Shown here: positions 11,416 through 22,780 of the stretch, piece by piece
How the letters are laid out: every line of letters begins with the position of its first letter
Position numbering within the stretch: position 1 is the first letter of the stretch
NCBI GenBank assembly: GCA_002197995.1
Contig: NGZR01000007.1
Coordinates: 2,252,399 to 2,316,398, forward strand
DNA from: Gaeumannomyces sp. JS-464
Lineage: Eukaryota; Ascomycota; Sordariomycetes; Magnaporthales; Magnaporthaceae
DNA: 64,000 nt
Reading direction: 5' to 3'
Program-made: the position numbers and the translations under genes
The notes under the pieces: generated by a model
Database searches by the model: none
What the model was told of the DNA's origin: nothing
The model's input: the letters and a program-made list of their open reading frames with translations, nothing else

Positions 11416-13131
11416 ATGGGTGGAGGAGCCTCTCTTTGGGCCGCGCCCGAGTGGAAGACGGACCCCGAGAAATCTTCAATCGGCAATTGGTCCTCGTCAC
11501 CGTTGCCGTGGCCTTTGCGGGCTCCAGCTATGGCTTTGACACGGGCAACATCGGTGGCGTGCTGAAGCTGCCGGCCTTCAAACATGCGTTTGGGCTGGAT
11601 GTTCTTTCGCAGGCAGAGCGCGACGGAGCGTGGTTACTTCTCATGGTTCATTTGGTTCGGCCTTATTTTCTTCCGCCGCTTTACTAACACAGCAACCAAA
11701 AATAGCCGGGAACATCGCGGCTATGGTGGCGGCGGGAGGTGCCGGTGGAGCCCTTCTAGGCGCGCCCATGTCGGACTATCTGGGCCGCAAGCACGCCGTC
11801 TTGGTCTCGGCAGGCATCTTCCTGCTGGGCTGCTCGTTGCAAGAGGTGGCGCAGCTAGGCGTCTTCTACGCCGGCCGGCTGCTCGGCGGGCTGGCCATCG
11901 GGGCCACGTCGATGCTGGCGCCGCAGTATCTGGCCGAGGCGGCGCCCAAGTCGATCCGGGGCTCCCTGACGACGAGCTACAACCTCATGATCGTGACGTC
12001 GCTCGCGCTGGCCTTCTGGGTCAACTACGGCGTCAGCACCTGGGCGCACGACCCCGACGACAACATGGCCTGGCGCCTCGCCCTGGGCGTCCAGCTGATC
12101 CCGGGCGCGCTGCTCTTCGTCATGACGCTGTTCGTGCTCGAGAGCCCGCGCGCCCTGATCGCAAGGGGCAAGCGGGAGCAGGGGATCGAAACGCTAGTCA
12201 GGCTGCGCGGCCTGCCCGCGGACCACGCGTACGTGGCGCGCGAGGCCATGGAGATTTGCGCGCAGGTGGACGCGGAGCAGGAGCAGGCGGCGGGAAACAA
12301 CTACCTGGTGGTGCTGCGCGATGTGGCGACCAACGCGAGCAACCGGCGGCGTTTCTTCCTGGCCGTCACGCTGTTCCTGTTCCACAAGTTCACGGGCACC
12401 GACAGCCTCAACTACTTTGCGCCCGACATCTTCGCCATGATCGGCGTGCCCGCGGGTCGTCGAGCCTGCTGACCACGGGCGTGTACGGGCTCGTCAAAGT
12501 GGCGACGACGGTCGTCTACGTGACCGTCATCGTGGACCGCGTCGGCCGGCGGCTGCCGCTCATGGTGGGCGCGACGATGCAGGCGACGGCGATGCTGTAC
12601 CTGGCGCTCTACGTGCGCTTCGCCGAGGGTGGCGCCGCCAACCACCAGGCCGGGGGCACGCCGGCGGGCGGCATCGTCGGGGTCATCTGGATCTACGTGT
12701 ACGCCTTCGGATGGTCGTTCGGGCATTCGGTGGCTCCGTACGTGGTCGCGGCCGAGATCTTCCCTCCACGGATCCGGTCGGTGTGCATGGGCGTGTGCCT
12801 GTTCGTCAACTGGATCGTCGACTACGGCATCACGCTGGCGACGCCCACCATGATGACGCGGCTGGGGTACACGTTCCTGCTGTACGCTATCTTAACCTAC
12901 ACCGGTGTCGTGTTCGTGTACTTCTGCCTGCCCGAGCTCAAGGGGCGCAGCATGGAGTCCATGGATGACCTGTTCCAACGCAGCATCTGGACCATGTGGC
13001 GGCATGCGTATCCGACCGAGGAGGAGAAGGTTCGACACGATGTGCAGGACATGATCGCCCAGCGAGAGCACAAGCGGGCGCAGGAGAAGGCGGCAAGCAA
13101 GCCGGGCGCTCAGCATGTCAAGGGCAAGTGA
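11416..13131 (+). CDS. MFS sugar/quinate-type transporter
   Basis: A 12-helix sugar-porter-family protein of roughly 540 residues. Visible signatures are GFDTGNIGGVL in helix 1, DYLGRKHAV after helix 2, GRLLGGLAIGATSMLAPQYLAEAAPKS-type helix 4 motif, LVLESPR-like PESPR equivalent (LESPRALIARGK) and a DRVGRR loop after helix 8. Three breaks need allowance. One base is missing in CCCC at 11463-11466, which links the start MGGGASLWAAPEW to the first helix. One is missing near GGG at 12454-12456. An intron, not exactly placed, lies between about 11620 and 11705. The long C-terminal tail is Lys/Glu-rich and cytoplasmic. Position beside a regulator and sugar-acid enzymes suggests uptake of the cluster substrate. 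Confidence 0.85.
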
Positions 13132-14190
13132 TTTTGGGTTTTCATGGCGGCTGGTTTGGACACCGCAGCGTGCGTCAGGTTTGCTTCCTTGTCTGCCGTT
13201 TGGGTTAGCTGCACTTGCTCGGGCGTGGTCAAGCTGCATGGTGTCTTGGTTGGGTGCCCAAGTGCGCCTATGCAGGTCTAATAGCCTGGTCCTCTATTTT
13301 CAGTTCGTTTTCCATGCATCAAACGCATCAAAGCATGCGGTGGCGGCGGCAGAGCAAGAATTCTTCGTGCTACGGCCTAATCGGGCAGTCTCCTGGAGAG
13401 GCTTATGCAGGCTACCTAATCGCGAGCCCAAACAATCCTCTGTTGCGGCCCATCCCGAACTGTAGTGTGCCTGCCTGCCTGCCTGCCTGCCTTGCCTGCC
13501 TGCCTGCCTGCCCGAACCCTGGATTCTGCGCCTTTCTCGTGTGCGAGGGTGGTGATCGTCGGGACTTTGGTTACGCCCGACCGACAACAGCAAACCACCA
13601 CGGCGAGAAAAAAAAAACCACTTGACCCGACGGGACTTCGATAAAGCCAACTGCACCGCGCGAGTCATGTCCCTGCCTTCTCGAATTTCTCCGTAATGCC
13701 CCATTCCCGATTTGCCCTCAGCCAGCAAAACCATCACCCGACTCTTCCCTGCTGCCCCGCACTTGTTGCAATCCTCTTCTCCACCCCCGTTGCCGGGACG
13801 CTCCTGCCCCAGATCACTCACACCAACTAAACGCCCCAAAGCCCAACGATCCTGCCCCTGGGAAACCCCTACACGCGACTGGCCAGCATCTTACCCCAGC
13901 CGTTGGCTCGTTGTATGGCTGTGCTCCGCTCCAAGCAGCTTGCTCCATCCCTCCATTCGTTTCCCCCCCAGAATTGATCTGACCCGTCAAGCTTGTCGCG
14001 TCCCAAAGGTCTGGGGACAACGACATTGCTTTGTTTTCTTTTCTCTTTTCATATTTTTATTTTTTTTATTTTGCCCTTCCCACTTTTTCTCTTTCCTGTT
14101 TGACTGCTCCCCAGCTGAAGCCTTGGTTGAATCCATTACGTGTTGGGTTGCCGCCGTGGAAACGCTGCACGTCACACTCTAGCATAAGCG
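13132..14190. other. Intergenic with CTGC microsatellite; promoter of Zn2Cys6 gene
   Basis: No gene is supported. The right half is pyrimidine-rich (C/T tracts up to 14190), as is usual for filamentous-fungal leaders. Confidence 0.55.
13468..13512. repeat. Tetranucleotide microsatellite (CTGC)n
   Basis: Roughly ten CTGC units with one interruption are visible downstream of the MFS gene. Confidence 0.9.
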
Positions 14191-17100
14191 ATGCCCAAAA
14201 GGACATGGCATGATGCTAACGCCGTGGTTTCTCCTGCCGATGAGGCTCCCCTCACCGTGAGTCTTGTCCTTGCCTAGTTATTCGTTTTCGTTATTTCAGC
14301 CGCTCAAAGCCCGTCGACCTGACCCAACGCTGTCCCCGGCTAACCTGGCGATGCCCTCGCCTGGCCCCCAGAATGGAAATCTGGCTCAGAATCAGCAGCA
14401 ACATCCACACGCCAAGATGAGCACTTCCTCGCCGTCAGCAGGCAGCATCACGGTTGGCAGGGCCGCCAGCGTGCGGAGAGACTCGGCCGAGACGCGGCCA
14501 CATCCCCACGCTCCGCCAGCCCCGTCCCATCAACCCCTGGTGCCACAGCAGGTCGAGATCTCGCGGAAGGTCAAGGCCTGCGCCGCATGTCGCAAGCAGA
14601 AGGTGCGTGTTTGGGACGGCTTGTTCCGCCTTTCTTTCGGCAGCCTTACCGAGCTGTGTTCCATGATAGTATGCACGCAAGTGCGAGTCAATCCGCTCCA
14701 GTCTCTAGCGCTCTACTCCCCTCGCCCCAGTTTTCCCTTGGCCGTCCCATCTTCCCTGGACTGCATGTGCCGCGCGAGCCAGTACAACTTGGGCGGCTCT
14801 GGTAAGATACGGGCCCGCTAGACCGCCCTATTCTCCAGCGAGATATCAGGATCGGCCTGTCAGCCAACCCGCTATCAAGACTCCCCAGGCCTCCTCCACG
14901 AGATCGTGCCTGTTAACGGCCGCGCTGAGCCTGTCTCTGCTGTGGCTTCTCGCCTCCATGCGTCCCACCATGTCCCTTCCGACCCGCTGTCATGCTTCTC
15001 CATGCACCCCGGCTACAGCCCAGATCGACTGATGCAGCTATCCACCCGCTGCCATCAACCTGCTGCATCCCCTCCCGGTGCGCCAGCACACTACGGCTAA
15101 CTCTCCGACACGTAGATCCGATGTCACATGGACCAGGGGTCTCCACCTTGCCGGAGATGCAAGGAGAGAAATCTTTCATGTGTCTTGAGCAAGAGCCTTC
15201 AGATGCTCATGGACGAGCGCTCGCAGTGGCACCAAGATATCATCGCCGATCTCGAGACCTTGCACGCCAGTATGCAGCGCATGCGTGATCACTCGGGGCT
15301 GCCGCCTCTGCCTCCGCTGCGCAGCTCCCTTGACCGGCCGGGTCCTGATAACCTGGGCAGCGTCTCCGTCGTTGCTGAAGCGCACGAGGAGGTCGGCCCC
15401 TCGACGGACAACTCGCCCAAGCTAATGCCGCAGTCAGAGGATGGCATGCCCGACATCCCCATGCAGTCTGTGTACTACCTCACAAAACTGCGTGCGTTGA
15501 GGGCCTCCGACGCCATGCCAGACGAGATGGAGCAAGCGGGGTCGCGAAGGCAGGGGCCCGGCCATCACAGCCAAACAAATGGCGTTGGCAGCGGCGCTGA
15601 CATGATGGGCAACCACCACGGCAGCACGACGTCTGCGCCACTGCCCTTCAGCGACTTCATATCCGAAGGCCAGGTCCAGCTCGCCGACGCACAGAAGCTT
15701 TTCCAGCTGTACATAGAACGGCTAGACCATTTCATCTACCGCATCGGCCGCAAGTGGCGGACACTCGACTCCCTGCGCCGGCAAAGTCCCATCTTGACCG
15801 CCTGCATCCTTACGGTGGCGGCCTTGCACGACTCCAGCAGTAACCACATCTATCCCGTTTGTAACCGCGAGTTCCGCAGGCTCGTCTCGGAGTCCATCTT
15901 CGACAGGCGGATCAACCGCGAACACCTCCGAGCCCTCTGCATTGCCTCGTACTGGCTCAGCGACGTGTCTTGGACCCTGTCTGGAATTGCTATCCGTCGG
16001 GCAACAGAGGTCAACCTGGTGGCTAACTACCACCACGTGGTCAACGGCGGCGAGGGCCGGGGTGCATCCCATCCAACCTCGGCACCAGCGGCGGCGGCCT
16101 CGGCCTCGGCTATCGAAGAAGCGGCAGACTGCATGCGGATATGGTACAACTTGTACATCTGCGACAAGCACTTGTCGGTCCTGTACGGGCGGCCGTCTTT
16201 GGTGCGAGAGGACTACGCGATTCAGGGATGGGAAAATTTCCTGGCAGCACCCGTCGCGACCGATCACGACCGGCGCCTGATCAGCCAGGTCGCACTACAT
16301 ATCATCCTGACGGGTGTGCACGAACTGTTTGGTCTGGATAGCGGCGCCGCCATCCACCCGTATACTCGACACAGATCGCGACATTCAGCAAGCAGCTTGA
16401 CCACTGGATCGCCTTTTGGTCAACAGCCCTGAAGAGTGAGTCTCTTTTGCCCCCGCAGTATTTGCCATCAACCGTGTTCACATAAGCTTTCCAACCTTCG
16501 CTGACACTCGCACTTCTTGATCGAAGAAAATTTCGAGGCCATTGGCGAGTTCCCAGCGAAGGGCGCCCTAATCCATTACCATTTTGCGAAGCTATATCTG
16601 TTCTCGCACGTCTTCCGGGGCCTGTCTCCGGAGGAGCCCATCCCCGCCGTCTTCCGCAGTGCCGCCACCGGGGCCGTTGCCGCCGCGACCACCATCGTCG
16701 AGCTCCTCCTAACGGACACAGACATACGCGAAGGTCTACGCGGGATGCATCATCATACCTCCACGCCATGACGGCGTTTGCATGCGTCTTCCTGCTCAAG
16801 ATCGCAACTAAGCGCCGCGCCGACGCTCTCGTCGAGGTCTCCCTCGTCAGCGAACTGGCCGGGAAGCTGGTGAATCAGTTTCGGTCTGTCGGGGTAGGGA
16901 GGTGGCACCTCGTCCACCTCATGGCCGAGGGACTGGAGCGGTCCCGCTAGCCTCCTCCAAGGCGACCCTGCGGGGAGCGGCGGCCGCGGTGCCTCTCGCG
17001 GAACTAACGGCAGCTCGAACATGGCTGCTCACCACGGCATCTCTGGCCACAACGGCCACGGTGCTGCCGGAACATCACCATATGGCTTGCAACATGATGG

Positions 17101-17278
17101 TTCGGGAACGCCAGGCTTTGCTGATCCTAACTCCCTTGGTGGCCTCAACGGCGGGATGGCCGAGACGCCGCTCATGTTCAACAACCTGAGCCCCGACTTT
17201 GTCTTTAGCGGAACATCGTTCCTGGACTTCAACGGCGGCCAATTAGACTTCAACTACGACCATCTAAACTTTCCGTGA
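14191..17278 (+). CDS. Zn2Cys6 transcription factor with fungal-specific TF domain
   Basis: Exons 14191-14256, 14300-14602, 15116-16435 and 16527-17278 encode about 813 residues. The zinc cluster (CX2CX6CX8CX2CX6C) starts at CAACRKQK and is interrupted after that Lys by a 513-nt intron; it resumes with IRCHMDQG and ends KERNLSC. A basic and then heptad-like linker (DLETLHASMQRM) follows. The middle-homology region (WILTACILTVAALHDSS-like core, WYNLYICDKHLSVLYGRP) matches the fungal_TF_MHR family. Single-base gaps occur near 16366-16370, at GGG 16742-16744 and around 16939-16946; the last may be a 2-base gap. The acidic, Asn/Phe-rich C-terminus (NYDHLNFP end) could be an activation domain. It lies between the transporter and two reductases and may regulate the neighbourhood. 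Confidence 0.85.
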
Positions 17279-17469
17279 TGAGTCCTACAGCATAGCACAA
17301 GAATGGCCTCCTCTTTCTCGGCAGATATGCTCATCTGTCATTATTCCAACAACCCACGCACCATGGTCTATATACAGTTGCTTAAAACTTCGGCTCGCCG
17401 CCCACCATGTTACGGCTATGACAGCATCCCCTCACTCCTGGCGAAAGCCTTGACAGTCTCTGTTATGGA
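17279..17469. other. Convergent 3' flanks
   Basis: The Zn2Cys6 and SDR genes converge here with under 200 bp between stop codons. Nothing else is visible. Confidence 0.6.
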
Positions 17470-18411
17470 TCAGTCGGGCAGCAGGCCAAGCGAGGCCGCA
17501 CGGCTTGTGTTCATACTTGAGGGCCAGCTGCACACAATCTTCTCGATGGCTGGATCCCGCTCCTCCTTGACCAACGCCCTCTTTTTCTTGCCGCCAACCT
17601 CTTCCAGCGCGTTCAGCATCTGGCTCACCTTGACGGTGATGCCGGGCAGGTTAACGGTCCGCCAGAGCCCAAACTCGGAGGCAGGAATGTCCTTGACGGC
17701 AATCAGGTTCTTGACCACGGTTCTCGGCGAGCAAACCCACATCTCCAGGTCGGGCGAGACGGGAAGTGTGCTTGTCTGGCCTCGAAGCGGCTCGCGCACG
17801 ATTCCGCTGGCAAAGGACGAGGCGGCGGCAGATGGGGCGCCGGGGCGGACGACGACAGTGGGCAGACGCACGACACGGCCGTCGAGCAGGCCGCGGCGAG
17901 AGTAGTCGTTGAGAAGGGTCTCGACGATCAGCTTCTCAGCGCCATAGCTACTCTGGGGCATGGGGCAAGTAGCCTCGCTGACCAACTCACCCGGGGCCGT
18001 GGGGCCGTAGACGGCCAGACTGGAGGGGAAGACGACCACGGTGCCCGTGTGGTTTTTCCGTAGGAAATCGAGGATCTGGCGGTGGCTATCGAGGCTCACG
18101 CGCAGGCCCAGCTCGAGGCTGGCCTCGGAGCCGCCCGACATGAGACCGTGCAACGTGCAGACGGCATCGAACCGGATTGCGAAGACCGATGCAGGCAGGT
18201 GAAGGTGACATTGGCGCCCGGCGACTCGACCTTGGGTACGGGCGGTTGTGTGAGATCCGTCAGGGTGAGGCTGATGCCGGACTGTTGGGCCAGGACGGCG
18301 GCGAGCTCCTGGCCGATAAAACCGGCACCGCCGGTGATCAAAATGGAGGGCGTTTTTTTTTTTTCCGGCTTGTTTTGGGCTAGAAAAGGGTATGAAGGCA
18401 AGGAAATGCAC
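17470..18411 (-). CDS. DenD-like NAD-dependent epimerase/dehydratase (extended SDR)
   Basis: An extended SDR with the NAD-binding motif TGGAGFIG near the N-terminus, then FDAVCTLHGLMSGGSE, the catalytic-site YGAEK (YxxxK) with preceding SS, and VRLPTVVVRPG. The order and the LHGLMSGG motif resemble D-erythronate dehydrogenase (DenD) and related fungal proteins, which oxidise sugar acids; the substrate here is inferred only. Two phase breaks occur. A run of 12 A (18353-18364) separates the ATG at 18411 from the Rossmann motif, and one 11-base run would put them in phase. Another lies near 18191-18206, where about ten residues of the usual loop also seem short. The start is uncertain because a TTTTCTAG acceptor-like site precedes the motif. 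Divergent from the aldo/keto reductase. Confidence 0.75.
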   Translation of the reverse strand: MHFLAFIPFSSPKQAGKKKNALHFDHRRCRFYRPGARRRPGPTVRHQPHPDGSHTTARTQGRVAGRQCHLHLPASVFAIRFDAVCTLHGLMSGGSEASLELGLRVSLDSHRQILDFLRKNHTGTVVVFPSSLAVYGPTAPGELVSEATCPMPQSSYGAEKLIVETLLNDYSRRGLLDGRVVRLPTVVVRPGAPSAAASSFASGIVREPLRGQTSTLPVSPDLEMWVCSPRTVVKNLIAVKDIPASEFGLWRTVNLPGITVKVSQMLNALEEVGGKKKRALVKEERDPAIEKIVCSWPSSMNTSRAASLGLLPD

Positions 18412-19217
18412 ACCCGGGGTATCTGATGAGCAAGGACGTCTTTGTTTTCCGAACGATTTTTTGGTATCACGGTGCTACCACGACATGAACATGGAAACGG
18501 AAAGAGGCAAGAAAGCAGGACAAGGGACGGATGGAAGGAATTGGCCAAAGTATTACACCCAGCTATAATAATACCAGCATCAACTGCAATCACACCCTCG
18601 GCCGAACCTTCGGATCACCTTGAAATTTGTTTAGCTCATGCGATCAGAGGGCAGGCCTTCGCTCCGTTCGATGCGGCGGCACGAAGCGATCACAGCACGA
18701 TCTCTGCTCGCGCTGGCAGCCCTCGGCTCCCCTAACCCGAGATGCCCCTCATTGACGACAGTGTGCCCCGCCAACCAGCACTAGCAGGGTCCGCCTGGGT
18801 GGACGCAGCGGCGCGCGCCTGTTGATGCCGAAGCACGAAGGGTTGTAGCGGGTCCAGGTCGAGGCGGCGAGAAGACCGATCGAGTGCCGAGCCAAATTCA
18901 GCTGAACCGGCGCACCGAAACAGGAACACGCCGCACCCGGGATGGTGCCCGGAAGCTATCCGGGAATCCGTGGGGATGTCTCGTCAGGGGCTCCACGCGA
19001 GAATCCGGTGCGACGAGGGACAAAGGCCCTGGGAGAAGGCGTCCCAATCTGTGGCCGAGCCGAGGCGTGGGAGGAATATCTTGGGCAAGGTAAAAGGAAT
19101 CGATGAGCACCTGCTGTCCCTCGTACGTCATCGCCCCGTCGAATTGCACCCATATCGCCCCTCGAAACGCGCCCATTCGACACACACAAGAGAGAGCCAG
19201 AGGGAGCCGCAGCCGCA
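18412..19217. promoter_or_regulatory. Divergent intergenic region, SDR (-) and aldo/keto reductase (+)
   Basis: About 0.8 kb containing both promoters. A 242-codon frame antisense to the reductase (18898-19626) has no domain and is a shadow. No discrete operator was identified. Confidence 0.45.
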
Positions 19218-20257
19218 ATGTCCAACAAGATGGAATACGTCCGGCTGGCAACAGCGGGCTGAAGGTGTCCAGGCTGATCCTGGGCTGCATGGTGTTTGGG
19301 TCCCGGTCGTGGCAGGGCTCGCCGTGGACGCTGGGCGAGGAGGACGGGCTCAAGCTGCTCAAGAAGGCGTACGACCTGGGCATCAACACGTGGGACACGG
19401 CCGACACGTACAGCAACGGCGCGTCCGAGGCCATCATCGGCAAGGCCCTCAAGAAGTTCGACATACCACGGTCAAAGGTCGTGATCCTGACCAAGATCTT
19501 CGCCCCGGTCATGGACGACGAGACGCGCCCGCCCTCGGTCAACGACGGCGCCCTCGTCAACCAGATGGGCCTGTCGCGCAAGCACGTCTTCAGGGCCGTC
19601 GACGACTGCCTGGCGCGCCTGGGCACCGACTACGTCGACGTGCTGCAGATCCACCGCCTGGACCGCGAGACGCCGCCCGAGGAGATCATGCGGGCGCTGC
19701 ACGAGGTGGTGCAGTCGGGGAAGGCGCGCTACATCGGCGCCTCGTCCATGTACGCCTGGGAGTTTGCGCGCCTGCAGCACATTGCCGAGATGAAGGGGTG
19801 GACAAAGTTTGTGAGCATGCAGCCATTCTACAACCTGCTCTACCGCGAGGAGGAGCGCGAGATGCTGCCGTTCTGCGCCGCCACGGGCGTTGGCGTCATT
19901 CCCTGGTCGCCGCTGGCGAGGGGCCTGCTGGCGCGGCCGCTCAGGCGGAAGGAGGAGGGGGCGCCCCCGCCGCCGCCGACGCTGCGGGAGCAGACGGACG
20001 CAAAGTCGCAGCGGTGGAACGAGACGGCGAACCCAGTCATCATCGAGAGGGTCGAGGAGGTGGCCAAGAAGAAGGGCGTCAGCATGGCGGTGCTGGCGAC
20101 GGCGTGGGTGCTGCACAAGGGCTGCGCGCCGATCCTGGGCCTGAGCACTGAAAAGAGGATCGAGGAGGCGGTGGAGGCGCTGGCGGTCAAGCTGACTGAG
20201 GAGGAGCTGAGGTATCTCGAGGAGGAGTACAAGCCCCGGACGGTGCAGGGTATGTGA
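19218..20257 (+). CDS. Aldo/keto reductase
   Basis: A TIM-barrel NADPH-dependent reductase of 346 residues. The catalytic tetrad is visible as Asp and Tyr in TWDTADTYSNG, Lys in VVILTK and His in VLQIHRLD. The C-terminal NADP-binding segment (LGLSTEKRIEEAVEAL) is present. The ATG at 19218 opens a typical family start (MSNKMEYVRLGNSGLKVSR) once one missing G near 19247 is allowed for; the remaining frame is uninterrupted. Members of this group (AKR9/voltage-channel-like, often annotated as norsolorinate or versiconal reductases by similarity) reduce aldehydes and ketones. In the sugar-acid context, reduction of the glyceraldehyde or lactaldehyde made by the aldolase is a reasonable guess, not shown. 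Confidence 0.87.
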
Positions 20258-20875
20258 AGATGGGGAACGGAGGTTGCCTTGGATATACGGTGTTGGTTGT
20301 TCCCGATCCAATATAGCCATGACGCGCGAGCGAAGAATCTCCGTTGTGTTTTTTTTTTTTTGAGCGTTTTCTTTCATTGTGCGATTGATCACGATACCAG
20401 CCGGACGAGGGATTTTGCAGCGACCAACTTACAACCCCTTGTTAAGATCGTCAAAGACGAACCCTGCCCTAATGGAAGCCCTTACAGCCATCCAGACCGA
20501 CCGCGCAGCCCGCGCAGGCAAAAGCTCTTGCTAGGAAAGAAAGCGGTGGCTGGAATTGTTCAGGTCCGCATTTCTTGGGGGAACATCGATAGGCACGACT
20601 GCACGGCTGCCGGCTGCACGCATTTAGCCACAGTTCTGCCAATATGGAACTGCCAGAGATGATCGCCGTCACCACGGAAGACCTGGCCCGGTCTTCGACC
20701 ACGGCTTGGACGGATCCGGAACATTACAGGTATGTCTTCGTGCCCAACTTCACAAAACATGACAGCATAATACAGAACCAACAACATCGCCCCTACGGAT
20801 TTGCTTTCCCCATCCACCCCTGGCCCTTGACACTGTAAATCGGCGCCCCCTCCACAAGCCTGATCTGCAGTCGCG
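20258..20875. other. Intergenic
   Basis: Contains an 11-12 T run near 20350 and the SET gene promoter. Short frames have no recognisable content. Confidence 0.55.
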
Positions 20876-22177
20876 ATGCTCTGGACACATGTACTATACA
20901 CCGTGCTGCCTGCGGTCTTGGCGAGAGCCGAGTGCCTCTGGCAGGACTCCAGCGGCCCCCTGAACGAGAACACAGAGCAGATGTGCGGGCCCGGGGACGC
21001 GGTTGGATGGCAAGGGCCTGAGAGCTGCGCGGGCGAGTCGTGCCTGTACTGGAACCGGCAGTACAACAGCGGCCAGGGCATCGCCCTCGTCACCACGGCC
21101 GAGCACGCGGTGGAGGCGGCTACATACACCGAGGCCGCCGCCGAGGCCCCTCCCCTAACGGCGCCCGGGGATCCTCCTTTCAGAGTTGCCGAGGTCCCCG
21201 GCAAAGGAAGAGGGCTTGTGGCGACGCGGCTGATCCCCAAAGGCGAGGTCGTTATGGCCGTGCGGCCCGTCCTTGCGGTCGAGCTGGACGCGTACCATAA
21301 GCTTCCAGAAGCCCAGGCCAGAGCCCTTTACAGCCGCGCGCTGGATAAGCTGTCCAAGACGGCCAGGGAAAGCTTCATGAGCCAGGCCGTGATGACGTGC
21401 TTGGCAAGCTGGCCCGGAATGCCTTCACGTTATGGATAGGGCCCCAGGGCAAGCACATGGGCGCTTACCCGCAGGCGGCCTTGATCAATCATGACTGTCG
21501 GCCGAGGTTAGCTCTTTTTTTTTCCTGGCCCCTTTTCCTTTGCTGTGCTTGGTCGAGGTATTTACACAACACGCGCAACTCCCAGCACCACCTACCGCCT
21601 CAGCAATCTCACGCACATCACGACAGCCGTGCGCGACATCCAGCCGGGCGAGGAGATAAGCAACAGCTACATCGACCTGATGCAACCCCGCGGCCAGCGC
21701 CTGGCGCGCCTGCGCGAGTGGGGCTTCGACTGCAGCTGCCGGCAGTGCAGCCTGTCCGACGCCGCTGCGGCGGCTTCCGACGCCAACATTGCCAGGATCC
21801 GCGAGCTAACCGACACCCTCGACACCCCCGACGCGGCCGTCACGGCCGACATGGGCCGGGAGCTGGTTGAGCTGCACAAAGAGGAGCGCCTGGACCTGTA
21901 CCTAGGGCCGGCGTACACGAGGGCCGCGCTCAACTACGGCATGTTTGGCATGCGCGACGACGCCGTCGAGTACGGGGCGCGGGCGATCGAGGCGCTAACG
22001 AGGCAGCTCGGACCCCACGCCGCCGACATCCCATCGCTCAGGGCGCTGGTGGAGGAGCCGAGGAAACACTGGACGTGGGAGCTGCGGAAGAATGCGGCTC
22101 TGAAGAGGGCGAAGCAGAAGAAAGCCAAGGAACAGAAGCAGGCGCCTGCTGGAGGATCTGCTAAACAGGAGCTATAG
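20876..22177 (+). CDS. SET-domain protein with N-terminal signal peptide
   Basis: The first 18 residues (LWTHVLYTVLPAVLARA) form a convincing signal peptide, followed by a Cys-containing segment of about 65 residues. The SET domain begins with PGKGRGLVATRLIPKGE and contains the AALINHDCRP catalytic/cofactor motif and the RDIQPGEEISNSYIDL end motif; a post-SET-like CSCRQC follows. The tail is Lys/Ala-rich. The intron at 21507-21557 (GTTAGC...GTCGAG) interrupts just after the NHDCRP motif. One base is missing near 21386-21390, and the splice junction is also one base out of phase. About 417 residues result. Most SET enzymes methylate lysines in nucleus or cytosol; the leader predicts entry to the secretory pathway. 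Target unknown. Confidence 0.8.
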
Positions 22178-22659
22178 AGTTCACGATATGGTGCTTGTTC
22201 AAGGTACTTCATTATAGCACAAGACCCGCCGAGGTAGGTAGAGAGGTAGAGAGGCAGAGAAAAATGTTGGTTCAATTGCTGTTCCGCCTCGGACTCCCTC
22301 ACCACAGCATATACACCCGAAATTGCCATATCGTCCCCAACACCTGAACCAACAGCCTTGAAAAACCCGACGCCACCGCCACGCAGATGTTGAAGAAGAA
22401 AACTAAGTAGAAAACAAAACCAAAAACACAAAACAAAAAAACAAAGGGAAAAAAGAAAGCAAAGGTGGTACAAAAATAAAACAAAAAAGGGGGGGGGAAA
22501 AAACTGCGGGAGAAAAACAAGAAAAGAAAACAAGGATGAGCAGAAATAATACATGAAACCAGTAGAAGGAAAAGACGAGCAGGAAAAAAAGAAGAAGAAA
22601 AGCAAAAAGCCAAACCCTCCAAGGTCGAAAAAAAACACCAAAGCCATAAAAGCACGTGT
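22178..22659. other. Intergenic, purine-rich 3' flank
   Basis: Long A- and A/G-rich runs (22390-22600) produce low-complexity open frames on the minus strand. I see no gene. Confidence 0.6.
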
Positions 22660-22661
22660 TA
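22660..22661. repeat. TA target-site duplication, left copy
   Basis: The dinucleotide TA directly abuts the left terminal inverted repeat, matched by TA at 23487-23488. Confidence 0.75.
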
Positions 22662-22780
22662 AGTCAAGTCACCCCCTGTCCGGCCACCCCCCTGTCCAGC
22701 CACCTTTTCCCCATACAAACGGGTGAAAACTCACTCTTTTTACAACGCAATTAAAAATCGAATAAAAATCGCAAAAATAC
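22662..22780 (+). repeat. Left terminal inverted repeat with tandem subterminal units
   Basis: The first 36 bases are identical to the inverted right end, and imperfect matching continues for about 110 bases. Inside are two tandem copies of CACCCCCTGTCCGGC (22670-22684 and, with one extra C and one change, 22685-22700), which are candidate transposase-binding repeats. Confidence 0.85.

Noticed and set aside
18898..19626. 242-codon minus-strand open frame
   Set aside because: Antisense to the aldo/keto reductase and its promoter; mirror of codon bias.
22299..22655. Phe/Leu-rich minus-strand frame resembling membrane protein
   Set aside because: Product of an A-rich low-complexity tract.
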